From positions 3,457,867-3,521,866 of the forward strand of contig JAJEKV010000080.1 in the NCBI GenBank assembly GCA_021234155.1: DNA of 64,000 nt. The letters are read 5' to 3'. The position numbers and the translations under genes are program-made. Shown here in pieces: positions 26,105 to 37,038 of this stretch. Each line of letters starts with the position of its first letter. Positions within the stretch are counted from its first letter, which is position 1. The notes under the pieces were generated by a model. That model had not been told where the DNA came from and made no database searches. It worked only from the letters and a program-made list of their open reading frames with translations. The stretch comes from Isoetes taiwanensis (Eukaryota; Streptophyta; Lycopodiopsida; Isoetales; Isoetaceae).

Positions 26105-28755
26105 CTATATCTGTGTTACAGCAGCATGAATTGCATCAGCCAAATGAGGGATAGTACTTGACCGAAGAGCAGCCATACTTATACGTCTGTAAATATGGTA
26201 CAACTTAGTGCCAGCATGCCAGAAAGAATAAAAATCGAAATTTGATTTAACATACCCATCCAAGGTCATGTATATATGGTATATCCTAGTCATGAACTCC
26301 ACCTGCTGCTTGTTGAGGCCACTGAAAGAGAACATCCCAACCTGCTTCAAAATGTGACTCCAATTTCCAGGTGTACCTGCCATTATTCAGTTATTTAACA
26401 AACAGAACCAACAAATTCCTACCAGCCAGTGAATGCCATAACTACTTACCACGAGCTTGAAGGGCATCATAAAGTTGGTGTCTCATATCTGTGACACGGT
26501 CTGCCATAGCCTTCAGTTCAAATGTCCACTCTGAGAACAGATCACTATATATGCATTCTCATTCCAGTCAAGAACATTACAGAGGCATGCTATGAATTAA
26601 TGGATCACCCACCTGTCATTCAGAATAATAGATGCAATTGACGCGCCATGAATTGGCGGACTCGAATACATTGGACGTATAACAAGCTTCAACTGACTCT
26701 CAACACAAATAGCAGCTGCCTCTCCTCGACAGACCTATAGATGCGAGTTAGCAATAAAATCAAACAAAATATTTACACTCAAATAGACTTTTGAAATGCA
26801 AAACACTATGCTCAAACTTAAATTTCAAACTTTAGTGCTTACAATGCTTAATGCCCCAACTCGCTCACCATAAAGTCCTAAATTCTTTGAGAAGCTTTGC
26901 GCTATAAAACATTCTCCACCATCACCTGCAAATGAGCGGATGGCATATGCATCTTCAGAAAGACTGCCACTTGCAAAACCCTGCAAATAAAATGCCAATT
27001 TAAATCTTTGGTGTAATCAAGTGAGAAAAGATTTTGGTACCTGATATGCACAGTCAAATAAGGGTAAATGTCCTTTAGCTCGGATAAGCTGGCGAATTCC
27101 TTGCCATTGCTCACATGTTGGATCAACCCCTGTTGGATTGTGAGCACAAGCATGGAGCAAAATCACTGATCCACTCTGAGCGTCCCTGATATCTTGCAGC
27201 ATCCCTGTAGCCAACATATCTGAATTTATAAAAACTCAAGGCAACATGCTTTAAAAGAAAGACAAGTTTTTAAGAATGTTACCTTGGTAATCAAGCCCAT
27301 GGGTTCTTGTGTCATAATAACGGTAAGTTTTGATAGTCAACCCTGAATTCAGAAAAATTTCATGGTGGTTCTCCCATGTAGGTTGAGGAAGATACACAAC
27401 CTTCTGCAATCACCATAGAACATTAGAAGCATCCCATATTATGTGGCATACAAGCATGATAAAATAGCCATGCCACTGTATATCCAAGTTGATGCACCCA
27501 TTATACCACATTATAATGTTTGGCAAGAAATTCTCCTCCCACCCGCAAGGAACCTGAGCCAGAGAGGCATTGTGCTGTCACAACTCTTTTTTCCAAAATT
27601 GCTGGGCTGGAAAAAAACAGAAAATAGCTTTCTCAATTTCTTTCCCTCGACATGCAGATAATGAACACATACCTATCACTTCCCAAGAGCAACTTTGCAG
27701 CCGCCTTGTTGAAATTTTGGAGGCCAGTTATTGGCAGGTATTCTTTGAACTGACTGCAGTAAAACAGGCCAATCTAAGCATTTCATATGCAAAATTAATA
27801 TGAATTGCATGAACCAATAATGAGAAAGCATGTAAGTATTGTAGGTTCAGTTTCTGATAACAATGAGAATTAGTGGTGCTTTCACCGTTCAGTTATCAAA
27901 CGTTCCTCGGCACGTCTCACGACATTTAGTACAAGCGGTTTGCCTTCCTAAACCAGAGACAAAAAATAGTATCAGCTAAGACAATTTTATATATCAGCTT
28001 GTTTGGTCTGACTCTCTATTCCAAAAGCTATCAAGGATGTCTCATATCAATCTCAAAGGTGTGGACCACTTTTCATAAGCAATAGTATAAAAGATAATAC
28101 GTGGCATATATTCAAATGTTTACCTCTGTCCGATACACACCAACTGCTAAGTTTAGTTTTCTAGGAGTAGGGTCCTTGTTGAAGGCAGCAATCAACTGTA
28201 AAGTCAGTAACTGTTGTAGTCAGAACAAAGGAAAGCTTAGTAAAAACTCTTCAACTCGTGAAACTTTTTATAACGTAAATAGAATCTACTGAGCTGAAAT
28301 TTGCATGTCAGATGCACAAGACCCTAAGAGCAATCAAAATTTTCAGTGACAGAAATAGCAAACTATTTTTCGGATGGCTGGAACCTTGTGCTGTTATGCA
28401 GGTCCCGGACATGTGAATTGAGCTTATATTGGCACGATTTATCAATAAACTCTTGTTGGAAAACATCTCATAATGCGACCTGGTGCATTTGGATTGAATG
28501 ATGCAATTCTAAGCATCATACAGAAATTTAAAGCTTTACAGACTCAAATTAAATAGTCCACAGGTAGAACATTTGTATTCCACAATCTATCCAAAACAAA
28601 AAGCTCGCAATTGAACCTGACTGGAACATAGAAAATCAAACCAAAAAAGCTGTATTCCAATATACCCCATGAATGGAATTATCCAAGGTTTGATCCAAAT
28701 GCTCAAAAGCTGATGCATGGTTAATGTGCTCAGGTTCCAGCTCGCCATATCCCAT
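26105..28755 (-). CDS. Aspartate aminotransferase, second copy, without PTS2, 12 exons
   Basis: Exons (minus): 28755-28666, 28195-28124, 27947-27886, 27753-27673, 27606-27507, 27403-27283, 27204-27041, 26980-26843, 26734-26613, 26544-26450, 26376-26256 and 26186-26105. They total 1248 nt and 415 aa with all phases kept. Catalytic landmarks remain: [46 protein letters not shown] with the PLP lysine, and [16 protein letters not shown]. Compared with the copy at 13511-16276, the N-terminus is [20 protein letters not shown], with no PTS2. The conserved APEDPILG has become TLDNSIHG, and [10 protein letters not shown] has become [10 protein letters not shown]. Exon 4 uses an acceptor adding one residue (RQFKEY). 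A 68-base intron at 26612-26545 is absent from the other gene. It is probably a functional but fast-evolving cytosolic paralogue, though early pseudogenisation cannot be excluded. Confidence 0.88.
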
Positions 28756-29084
28756 GGCAACCGATGCCTTGTACTGAGGACGTGTTTCATGGGTCTGAAT
28801 GGCTAATATATAATCTAAACGGTAAAGGCAACAAAAGAGAATAAAATAAAAGAATACAAAAACGACTAAAGAAAGCAAATGTTTTAAATTCCGTTATTTG
28901 ACCGAGGATGCGTACAATTTATATTTTCCAATGGACAACTCGAAAACGATCAACGTGTCTGTCCAGCCGCCCACATTGTGTACGGTATTTGCTTGGGTTT
29001 TGGCTTCGGAGATTCCGCTAATGTGGATGCCATAAAAACACGCAAGGTTTCGCTATGTGTAAAGTTGTGGCCTTTATCTCTTTG

Positions 29085-29520
29085 ACATTAACTAAGGTAA
29101 GCTAACATCAAACTACATTGTTATTAAGGTAAGCTAACATGGACTCGATTCTTGCTCTGGTCAGTGGGCATCGCGACAGGTGACAATCGGCAGCGAACTA
29201 CCGGAGCAGATCAGGAATTGCCTGACAATACGCTAGTTGGGGAACAACATGGCAACTGCCTCGCTGGTTCCGCCTCCGGAATGGAAAGAGGCAACATGAT
29301 TCCGCTCAACAGGTCGCTCGCAGTTGCCATGTTGTGGCGCATGTTCCGCTCAACAGGTCGCTCGCAGTTGCCATGTTGTGGCGGATGGAAAAATGGGTCA
29401 TTCATTCCAGGACCCGCTCCTAGCCCCCGCCGGTCGCGGGGCCCCCTGGAATAATCTCCCCACTTTCCATGCCGCCATACAAGACACTAGTTACACACTA
29501 GTTGGGGAACAGAATTGCCT
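29085..29520. repeat. Short local duplications upstream of the second aminotransferase gene
   Basis: A 42-base unit (GCTCAACAGGTCGCTCGCAGTTGCCATGTTGTGGCG) is tandemly duplicated at about 29307-29390. AAGGTAAGCTAACAT occurs at about 29095 and 29128. CTAGTTGGGGAACA occurs at about 29233 and 29498, each near AATTGCCTGA. The block is GC-richer than the flanks and has no recognised gene. Confidence 0.65.
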
Positions 29521-29599
29521 GAGAGATTTTTCTTGTTTAATTTACGTGTGTAGCCAATGAGGAAGAATTTGATGACCCAACTACAATTCCTGATTATTG

Positions 29600-30010
29600 A
29601 GGTAAGTGACATGGCAACTGTAAAATGTGCCACCATCCCTAAAAGCGACCCAACTAATGTATTGCTTATGTACATTCACCACAACACATCTCAATTTCTA
29701 CCCCATACGTTTCAAAACATAATGGTTTAATCTGTTCCATGCCTATTCATACATGCACCATGTGGATGGCTAAATTGTCCCCAACTGGGTGTACGGTGTA
29801 TTTCATGCTATATTTATGAAGAGAATATCTCCAGTCGTTGGAATATCGCTTTAGACATGACATAACATAATGGTCTTTTCACTACCGCCATGTAGGGCTT
29901 TGTAGGTTACTTTTAGAGCATGTAAATATATGAAAAGAAACTTGTTTTCTTGCTTCAAGGAATGTCCCCAAAATGTCAAGCAAAAGCTACTCTTTGAAGA
30001 AGTGGAGAAA
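29600..30010. other. Intergenic stretch without a recognised gene
   Basis: AT-rich sequence. No coding exon, RNA gene or clear repeat seen. Confidence 0.4.
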
Positions 30011-30205
30011 GAAAGTTACTTGCAAAGGTGATTTTTCAGTTACTTGCAAAGAAAATTACTTGCAAAGGTGATGCTTACGTAGCATAAACATCATTTTTGC
30101 ACGTAACTTTTTGCATAAATATCATTTTTGCAAGTACCATGCAAGTCTCAAAGTTACATGCAAAGATGATGTTTATGCAGCACCATCTTTGCAAGTAACT
30201 TGCAA
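30010..30205. repeat. Dense inverted-repeat (foldback) block
   Basis: TTACTTGCAAAG and its complement CTTTGCAAGTAA alternate several times, with GATGCTTACGTAGCATAAACATC forming a near-palindrome centred on TACGTA. GATGATGTTTATGC pairs with GCATAAACATCA. The whole block can fold on itself as a compound hairpin. No coding sequence is present. Confidence 0.7.
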
Positions 30206-30769
30206 GTAACTTAGATCTTGATTGACATGTTGTATGATCTTTGTTCACCTAAACAAGCAAGTTCAATACTGAGGATTATTGTATGAGAGCCGTGCTTATG
30301 TGATTCATTTATTGATTGAATGTCTTTTTATTTGATTAGAATGTAGTGGTGTATAGATGCCGATCACTTATGATATATTATTAACTTAATGTCAGTAGTG
30401 ATTTAAATTGAATTAAGTTGAATACAATTCAATTTTATCGTCCATGGAGATCCGATGGCCTACCGAACCCAACAACAAAGAATGACCAGCCTATTATTGT
30501 AAAGAATTGGAAAACCCCCATTTTTGAGGGAAGTAATAGGCCTACTAATGAACTGCACATTTGTACATATCAATGTAACAATTGAGGGCACAATTAAGCC
30601 CTCATGTCCATTATCTCCTGGATAAAAGATGCCAGTATGCCCATCGAAGGTGTATTCATCATCATATGTAGTGGTTAGTTATTGGTGTAAGCAACACGAC
30701 ATATCGTGCCTATATAGGTGAAACTATTGGGCAGTGCTGAAGGGTGTGGCTTTCATCTTCAATGAGTCC

Positions 30770-31290
30770 CAAATGACACCATTGCCAATTCCTGTTTTCT
30801 CACTCTTCCTAGAAATGTCTGCGTGTCTCAATTCTGAGGTGGCATGCCCTTGTTCAATGGACGCAATCGCTCTACATTTTTTCATGGGTAAATGTGTTAA
30901 CAATGCGGACCTCTAGCAAGCACATGAGCAATCTAGCTCTCATAGTGGGACTCCTTTACTAACTCCAAAGCACTGTTATCCCATAGCTTACTTATAAAAC
31001 ATGCGTTCAGATATTGTTTGAGGTGATGATTATGGTCATTGTTATGTAGCTATATGCACCCCCATTTCAGTGGTTAGTAGAAAGTGCCCAAGGCATCACC
31101 ATGTTGCTACATACTTGCTGAATGTAGGTCAAGAGGTCCATGTCGTCCATGTATGTTAGTTGTCTAATAACCTGGTGAGAAAGCATCGCTCCTCCACTTC
31201 TGTGATGTGCAAGCCAATCCTCAAGCTAATCAACATTTAATCCAATTGCAATTGTTATTGCTTTTGCTCTTGCTATACATATATCGATTC
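30770..31290 (-). mobile_element. Degraded LINE fragment, same family as 10390 and 5030
   Basis: On the minus strand, about 31165-31120 reads RQLTYMDDMDLLTYIQQ, homologous to RQLIYADDVDLL of the LINE at 10876, with YMDD in place of YADD. Further on it reads QYLNACFISKLWDNSALE, matching YLNTCFLGKLWDANALEK at 5030-5330. The element is heavily decayed with no long frame. Confidence 0.6.
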
Positions 31291-31509
31291 ATATATCTAT
31301 CATATTCCCTGGCTTGTTGTTTTTCGAGAACTTCGTTTGTTTTTTAGTATCTTAGCTGCTTTTATTATTTCATCCTTGCAGATCCAATTTTGAACCTTGT
31401 TGTTCAAGTTCGTAGCTCACCTCTTTGTCTAGTAAAATCTGATAATGCTCTCTGCTCGTAACTAGATCTATGTATCATATGCTTTATTTTTTTTTCTATA
31501 ATATGATAT

Positions 31510-32065
31510 GTTAGAATGGACAAAATTGCGCTTGGTGCATTTTGAAATTGCCCTTTCGGTTTCTTGTACATTTTTTCAAAACGCGCCAGGTGCGTGTAAA
31601 GTAAAACTTACAAAAAACACCCTTTAGAAAACACGCCTTTTGAATATAAAGCTTTCTAATTATTTTCTGGTGAGAGGAATATTATTTTTTAATTAGTTAA
31701 TTTCTCTCGTTCTAGTGCATTTCACATGGCTGATTCTCATTCAAGTATACTTCCTTTGGACGAGAATCAACGCTGGACTCCGTACAAGTTACTTCTTAAT
31801 TGTGTTGTTCAAAACCTACAAAAAGCGGTGGACAAGCCATTCGACAGTCTTTATGTAAGGCCATGGGAATGCTACCATCGTATCACGGGATTTATGCAAC
31901 TCCTAATGCTCTTGGTGTATCTCATGCCAACAAATAAATATGAGGATATGATTAGGAAGGCCAGAGATTGACGGGATACTCTGATATGGAGACTCGACAT
32001 TCCCAATGAATGGAAGGATGGTGTCATATCAGAGTGGTACAGTGGCCAGTGACTCGTTATCTTGC
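31510..32065 (+). other. Hypothetical element gene preceded by GCGCC palindromes
   Basis: ATG 31726 opens an 81-aa frame (MADSHSSILPLDENQRWTPY) to a TGA at 31969-31971. The frame continues with coding-like sequence (RDTLIWRLDIPNEWKDGVIS) to about 32050. I do not recognise the family. Upstream, TTGCGCTTGGTGCATTTTG (about 31528) and ACGCGCCAGGTGCGT (about 31582) are the same kind of palindrome as those at 46510, 48100 and 49480. This may be the start of another element in that group, truncated by decay. Confidence 0.4.
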
Positions 32066-32215
32066 TGATCAAGTGGGCCTGGGGGAAACTTAGATGTGGT
32101 TTTTTTCTGAAGTATTTTGGGTGTTTTTTTCCAAAAATTGAGACACATTAATTCACTGGACCATTGCCGATTGGATCAATGTTGATGCAGACGAAACTGC
32201 ATGTAGACCAGTGGT

Positions 32216-32400
32216 TCTTCACTTTTTGGGTTGCCCCTAAGGGGGAAAACCCTTGTTTATGTGGGTTTGTGGCATATTATAGGTATATGCTAGTATATGC
32301 TTGGAATATGCCTATGACTGCTAAAAACCCGTTATTGGCTGTAAATGCTCGGTCGTTTTCGTTGTTGGGCAGCCACTCTTGAAACTGGCTAACCGGAGAG
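32216..32400 (+). repeat. Dispersed repeat copy B
   Basis: Plus-strand copy of the repeat at 1046-1236, from CTTTTTGGGTTGCCCCTAAG to CTGGCTAACCGG. A possible first ATG (32484, MASLANFGGFVLIAF) lies about 85 bases after it, an arrangement parallel to ATG 1044 beside the other copy. Confidence 0.6.
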
Positions 32401-33801
32401 GCCTGCTCTGGGATTTAGTATCTGGCAAATAAGAATACAACAGCACAAAACCAACTAAATAAAACAGCAGCAGCGATTTAGATATGGCATCCCTTGCGAA
32501 TTTCGGAGGCTTTGTGCTTATTGCTTTCTGTGTTTCCGGAGGCCTTTTTTCGGAATTTTGCTTCCAGCTTCAAATCTTGAGAAAGAAGGCGCTGGATCTG
32601 CTATTGCGTTATGCGTCGTAGCAGGTTAGCATCTAGAATGATGACACAGTTGTCACTTCTCTTTAAAATGACTCCATTTTTTATTTAGGGTTGGGATTTT
32701 GCACAGTGTTGCCTGCCATTGTTCTGTATTTCGTTGTTCATTAGAATTGACTGTTCATTTTGGCTTTCTTTCTCATGTAAGGCATCAATCCCTGGTTTGG
32801 CGGTGTGAACAAATGTAAAGCGACCGACCCAATTGTGTAATACGCCATCGTTTTGGTGTTTCGTTTTGTTCCAGTGTCCGCCAGATGCAAATTCCTCAAA
32901 CGCCTTTGCGGATTGGTACAAAAAATTAGGCAGATATTTGTCGAAATGGGGTGCCTGTGGTGGCAACTACTCTGGCCAAGGATGATCTAGTTAGAACTAT
33001 CATTCAAAGCCTGATCTCATCGCACCCAAATCTCAGCCAAGCTAAAGTCTCGGCAATCTCCTTCAAGTTGGCCACAAGACTGCCAACTATATTTGCCATT
33101 ATTTTGCAATTTGACATCCTTATTTTGCATCTTCAGGAGGACAACGTCAGATATTGTAGGCTACAGGATTTCCAATCCGTGTAAGACATTTGTTTCAGGA
33201 GGTAAAATGATGCTTTAAAACCATTTCGAAAGGGAGGTATCTTAGGATTTTCTATGCAGGGGAAAACTATGTGTTGTGGAGCTTCTGGTTTACAAGTGCA
33301 GAGCATAGAACATTAGCATCCCAAACAACAATCATTCATAAATTGGCAATGTGGCTTAGTGCTTGTCACAATGGGCTACAAATTGATTGACATAATTATA
33401 ATTTAGCAATTATATCATTACGACAATGTTATGGAGTGGTGGCATAGAATAATTTCATAACATCATTCCTGTGCATGATGCCTTGGCAGATCATGCCTTC
33501 TGGATCCATTCATTTGTTCCATCATAGTGCATCTCTAACAAGCACATTTCTTCTTCAGACTTTTGGCTCTTATGAAGTTGTTTGACCATCATGCCTCTGC
33601 TACTAGAATTTAAAGTTCTGAGGTGTTGCTGCCCTCTTTGGTAGTTCTATGCAGACGAAGATCATGAGGAAACCTTGCTCCTATTAAAATAATGATCACA
33701 AATATCTGTTAATTTTTTTTGTAGCATGTTTTTTATAATGTAAGATTCGTTATGAAGTGCGTCCCATTGTTAAGCTCACTTGTTTTTTGGTATATTTTTA
33801 G

Positions 33802-34498
33802 CATTTTGCTGGTCGGTTGGAAAATGAGCCGACGTTACTTGACACAGCTGCAAGAGGAGAATTGCAGGCTTCTGCAGTTTGGATAGGAAACATGATGCAA
33901 CAATTGGGAGCCCTGCTAATGGAGTTAGGATGCACAACTTTAACATTACGCCTTGGTCAATCACCAGTACGTGTTCCAATTTATTGTCTTATTTTATTGC
34001 AGGCTCACATTATCTTCCTTCTGATTTTTGTCCAATTTGCAGGCTCAGGCTATTGTTAATTGTGGACTGGCAATTTTTGTGTCACCATCAGGACCTAATC
34101 CAATGATGGTTCAGGTAATAGTTAACTCAGGTGCCTTTTTTTTTTATAACTTCAAAAGGCATGCACTAATGAATATGGCCGGAACGCAGCCTCTCCCATT
34201 TGTGACAGACCTTTCACTTGGAGGTGGTCATGTACCTAGTGGAGCAACATCTACGGCTGGATCCACAGCTGGGTCTGGTCTAGGATCAAGAAGCGTCAAT
34301 ATCCACATTCATGCCAATGAACTTGGACGCTTATCTGCTTCACCATTTCCTTCTGCATGTTCATTGTTCTCTCGTCTGCAGAACATTCCATCTTCTATTT
34401 CCAATCTTGGCATTTTACTGTCAGAAAATATCAGTGGATCTCAAGTTTCCAAAGGGCATCCAAGTCGTCCTTTCAAATGTGAGGTCGCTAGATATTGA
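33802..34498 (+). CDS. BAG6-like (ubiquitin-like domain) protein, 3' part of gene or gene fragment
   Basis: Three exons fit: 33802-33966, 34043-34114 and 34190-34498, all phase 0 with GT-AG introns. They read HFAGRLENEPTLLDTAARGE, MMQQLGALLMELGCTTLTLR and LGQSP, then AQAIVNCGLAIFVSPSGPNP and MMVQ, then PLPF, a Gly/Ser/Thr-rich stretch, and SRSVNIHIHANE. This order matches the middle of plant BAG6/CIP73-type large proline-rich ubiquitin-like proteins, which act in protein quality control. The N-terminal ubiquitin-like domain was not found upstream within 1.3 kb and the C-terminus is short (stop at 34498). This may therefore be a truncated gene or a captured fragment. Confidence 0.7.
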
Positions 34499-34499
34499 A

Positions 34500-35280
34500 A
34501 ATATGAAACGTGGTCGCGATATGAAAATGAACTTAAAGATGGGAGGATGCATAGCAGGAAAGGTCAGCTGTCAAGAGATGGGGTGCTGCTACCTTAGAAC
34601 TTTTGAGTTTTCTCTTTTAAATGCTATTACGGATCATGCCACGAATATCCTAGTCCTTGGTGGTGTTTGCTAGAATGAATGAACCTTTGTTCACAAATTG
34701 TACTTGTGATTTCCTTGGAACGCTGGATTATATTTGCCACATAGGTCTGATAGTTGATGGTGTAATATGAAGATTAGAGAATATAGATGTAATAAAATCA
34801 GCCTATTAGTTCAAGCAAAATCACTTGCTGTGGAATTGTTGTTGCAGCTCTTGGATGAGGAAAATTTGCAGAAAGATACATCCCTGAGTGGTATTTCGAC
34901 CATATAGCTTTACTTTCATTGTTGTAAATTGAGGCTAGTCTTTAAGACAATGTGGAATTGCGTATTTGTTTCTTGTGTTTGATCAATTTTTCTCTGTCAT
35001 TATTTTCAAAATTGGAACTTGGAAGCTGCAGTTATTTTTCATTTCTACATAAGCAGGCATGAGTTGAGGCAGATAGGCCAACGTTGTCAGGAAAATTTAT
35101 GATTTGCTTGTTCACTTTATATTCTTGTGTAAATGATAAAAAATAGACATTTCTAGAAATTGCTCGGAATTAAAGAGCCCACTCAGCCATGGGTGTCATT
35201 AAAATTGCTCTAAGGTCACAAATCTAAGGCACGAAATTCAAGAGCGTTGTCCAATTAAAATTGTGTCCAATTAAAATTGC
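34500..35280. other. Spacer after the BAG6-like exons
   Basis: No recognised exon. A short possible coding scrap (LLDEENLQKDTSLSG) occurs near 34851 and could be a further exon of the BAG6-like gene, but no flanking support is seen. Confidence 0.3.
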
Positions 35281-35551
35281 TCGAAGGTCACAAATCTAAG
35301 GCACGAAATTCAGGAGCGCAATCACCAAATTTAAGAGCATTTTTTAATAGGCTTTTACAGTAGTTGCAACTATTAGATGTTTTAAGGTCACAAATTTAGA
35401 GCGCACTCATCAAATTTAAGAACATTTTTTCATAGGCTTTTGTCAGTAGTTGCAACTATTAGATGTTTGTCACAAATCTAGAGCGCACTCATCAAATTTA
35501 AGTTCATATCTTAATAGGCTTTTGTAGTAGTTGCAATTACTAGATGTTCTA
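35220..35551. repeat. Minisatellite, about 84-98 bp unit, three copies plus a partial
   Basis: Units start at about 35286, 35384 and 35468. Each has GGTCACAAAT.TA, GAGCGCA.TCA.CAAATTTAAG, ATAGGCTTTT, AGTAGTTGCAA.TA and TAGATGTT. A partial copy precedes at about 35215. The array ends about 200 bases from the Helitron terminus at 35755. Confidence 0.8.
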
Positions 35552-35754
35552 AGGTTTACATTTTATAACTAATGGTTTTGTGCGATTTAGCCAATGAGTT
35601 CTTTGTAGATGCAAGGGACTTTGATGTTGGTATTGTGTCATCCTAGTTGAACATGTCATCAAATGATCTCCATGTTAGAGAACAATTAGCACAACGGGCA
35701 ACATGTAATTGTCACGTACTTGTTATGATTCTTCTTAGGTAACCTTCTCTCGTA

Positions 35755-36505
35755 CTAGTAACGGTGCCCAGCGTTGCTGGGCATTCGTTGGAAGTTTGTA
35801 AATGTTTTTATTGCAATAAGAAATGTGTGCAATAAGCTTTTATTATTGCATTATTATTCCCCCAAACGGCCTGTCATCTTGGCCTATCTTGCGTAGAACC
35901 CTGTCGACGGCAGTGAGTGCTTGCGTATGTGTCATCCCCATTTCGTCCCATACCATGATGCTTGCCTTTCTAAGTACCTCTGCTTGTTGGCTTGTGGCAC
36001 GTAGTGCAGAGGTTGCCTCTTGTGTGAGGTTGAGTGGTATTTCAATGTCGAATGAACTGTTTGTGCTCCCTTCAAGAGGAGGCTGGCAATGCCTGTCCAA
36101 GCTACTGATACAACACACACGCTGCATCCTCTTAGTATGCTGATCAGACTGTTGAAGAGGAATGTCTTGCCTGTGCCTCCTGGGCCATCCACATTGATAT
36201 GTGGGGCTTGATGCTGGCTGATTGCATCGAGGATAATGTCGGCTATGTGCTTCTGCTCCCTGTTGAGTTTGCCGTAGTTTTCCTGCCCTTCTTTCAACTC
36301 CTTTTCTTCCTCGAAGGTGGGTTCATTTGGGAGATTGCCTAGAATGTCTATCCGTGGTTCTGGCAGTCCAAGTTGTTGGCATGTGCAGCCGCTCATTTGG
36401 CTTCAATTATTTAGAATACAACAAAGTCGTATAGAAGTTTGTCTCAGTTCGGATCTTGATTATTGATGAAAGTTCTTGATATCTCACATTTTTTATATAG
36501 ATCAA
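35755..36505 (-). mobile_element. Helitron with truncated RepHel helicase
   Basis: On the minus strand the 3' end is hairpin GCCCAGCAACGCTGGGC (35782-35766) then ACCGTTA and CTAG (35758-35755) followed by T. This is the same type as the Helitron ends at 10263 and 56309. A candidate 5' end is TCTATATAAAAAATGTG at about 36502, preceded by A, which would fit A/T insertion. The short length shows a large internal deletion. The replication-initiator domain is missing. Confidence 0.6.
35843..36396 (-). pseudogene. Helitron helicase (Pif1-like) fragment
   Basis: Frame 36396-35932 reads KLNREQKHIADIILDAI and then VDGPGGTGKTFLFNSLISIL, the Walker A region of Pif1-type Helitron helicases. A frame change near 36120 leads into SALRATSQQAEVLRKASIMV and WDEMGMTHTQALTAVDR, with the Walker B DE. 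The coding stops at 35843, far short of the remaining helicase motifs, and the element end follows within about 90 bases. Inactive. Confidence 0.75.
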
Positions 36506-36639
36506 ATCAGAGAGAAGCAATAAACCCGAAATGTCTTTTGCAAAATTACTCCAGGTCAAAATATGACTGTCAAAATATGACTTTGAACTATGATTTAAGC
36601 CACTTCACCCTCCGGCCATGGAGAGCAACCCTCCGTGCG

Positions 36640-36780
36640 CAGCACCTTGTTGTTCATGATTTATTTTAACAGTTCATGAAATATAAAGTTAAAATATATT
36701 TGCAAACACTACTTGTTTTTGATAATTTGTTTTAATAGTTCATAAAACATAAAGCTCTACAAATATTTGCAATCATATGT
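36640..36780. repeat. Diverged tandem duplication, about 62-bp unit
   Basis: GATTTATTTTAACAGTTCATGAAATATAAAG and GATAATTTGTTTTAATAGTTCATAAAACATAAAG lead two similar blocks, each with ATATTTGCAA. No gene. Confidence 0.6.
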
Positions 36781-37038
36781 TGCCTACGTAAGAAATATCG
36801 ATCTAAGATATTAACTACCAATACATGTCATTCTTCTTCTGCCTCGTCGTCTACATAAATGCATCGTCTTATCCTTTTTTTTGCTGGTAACAAAATTGGT
36901 GACTCAATCAGCTCCATAAGATAGGCTGCTTGAGCTGCATAAGGTGGCAGCATGCTGTTGGCAATGGCAGATCAGTCAGTAATGTATGTGGAAAAAAAAA
37001 TATGAAAGTAATTGAAATATTTCTGAATGAAATACCAA

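Noticed and set aside
32685-33184. Overlapping frames on both strands before the BAG6-like exons
   Set aside because: Neither shows a known domain nor a splice link into the exon at 33802; I could not connect them to the ubiquitin-like domain.
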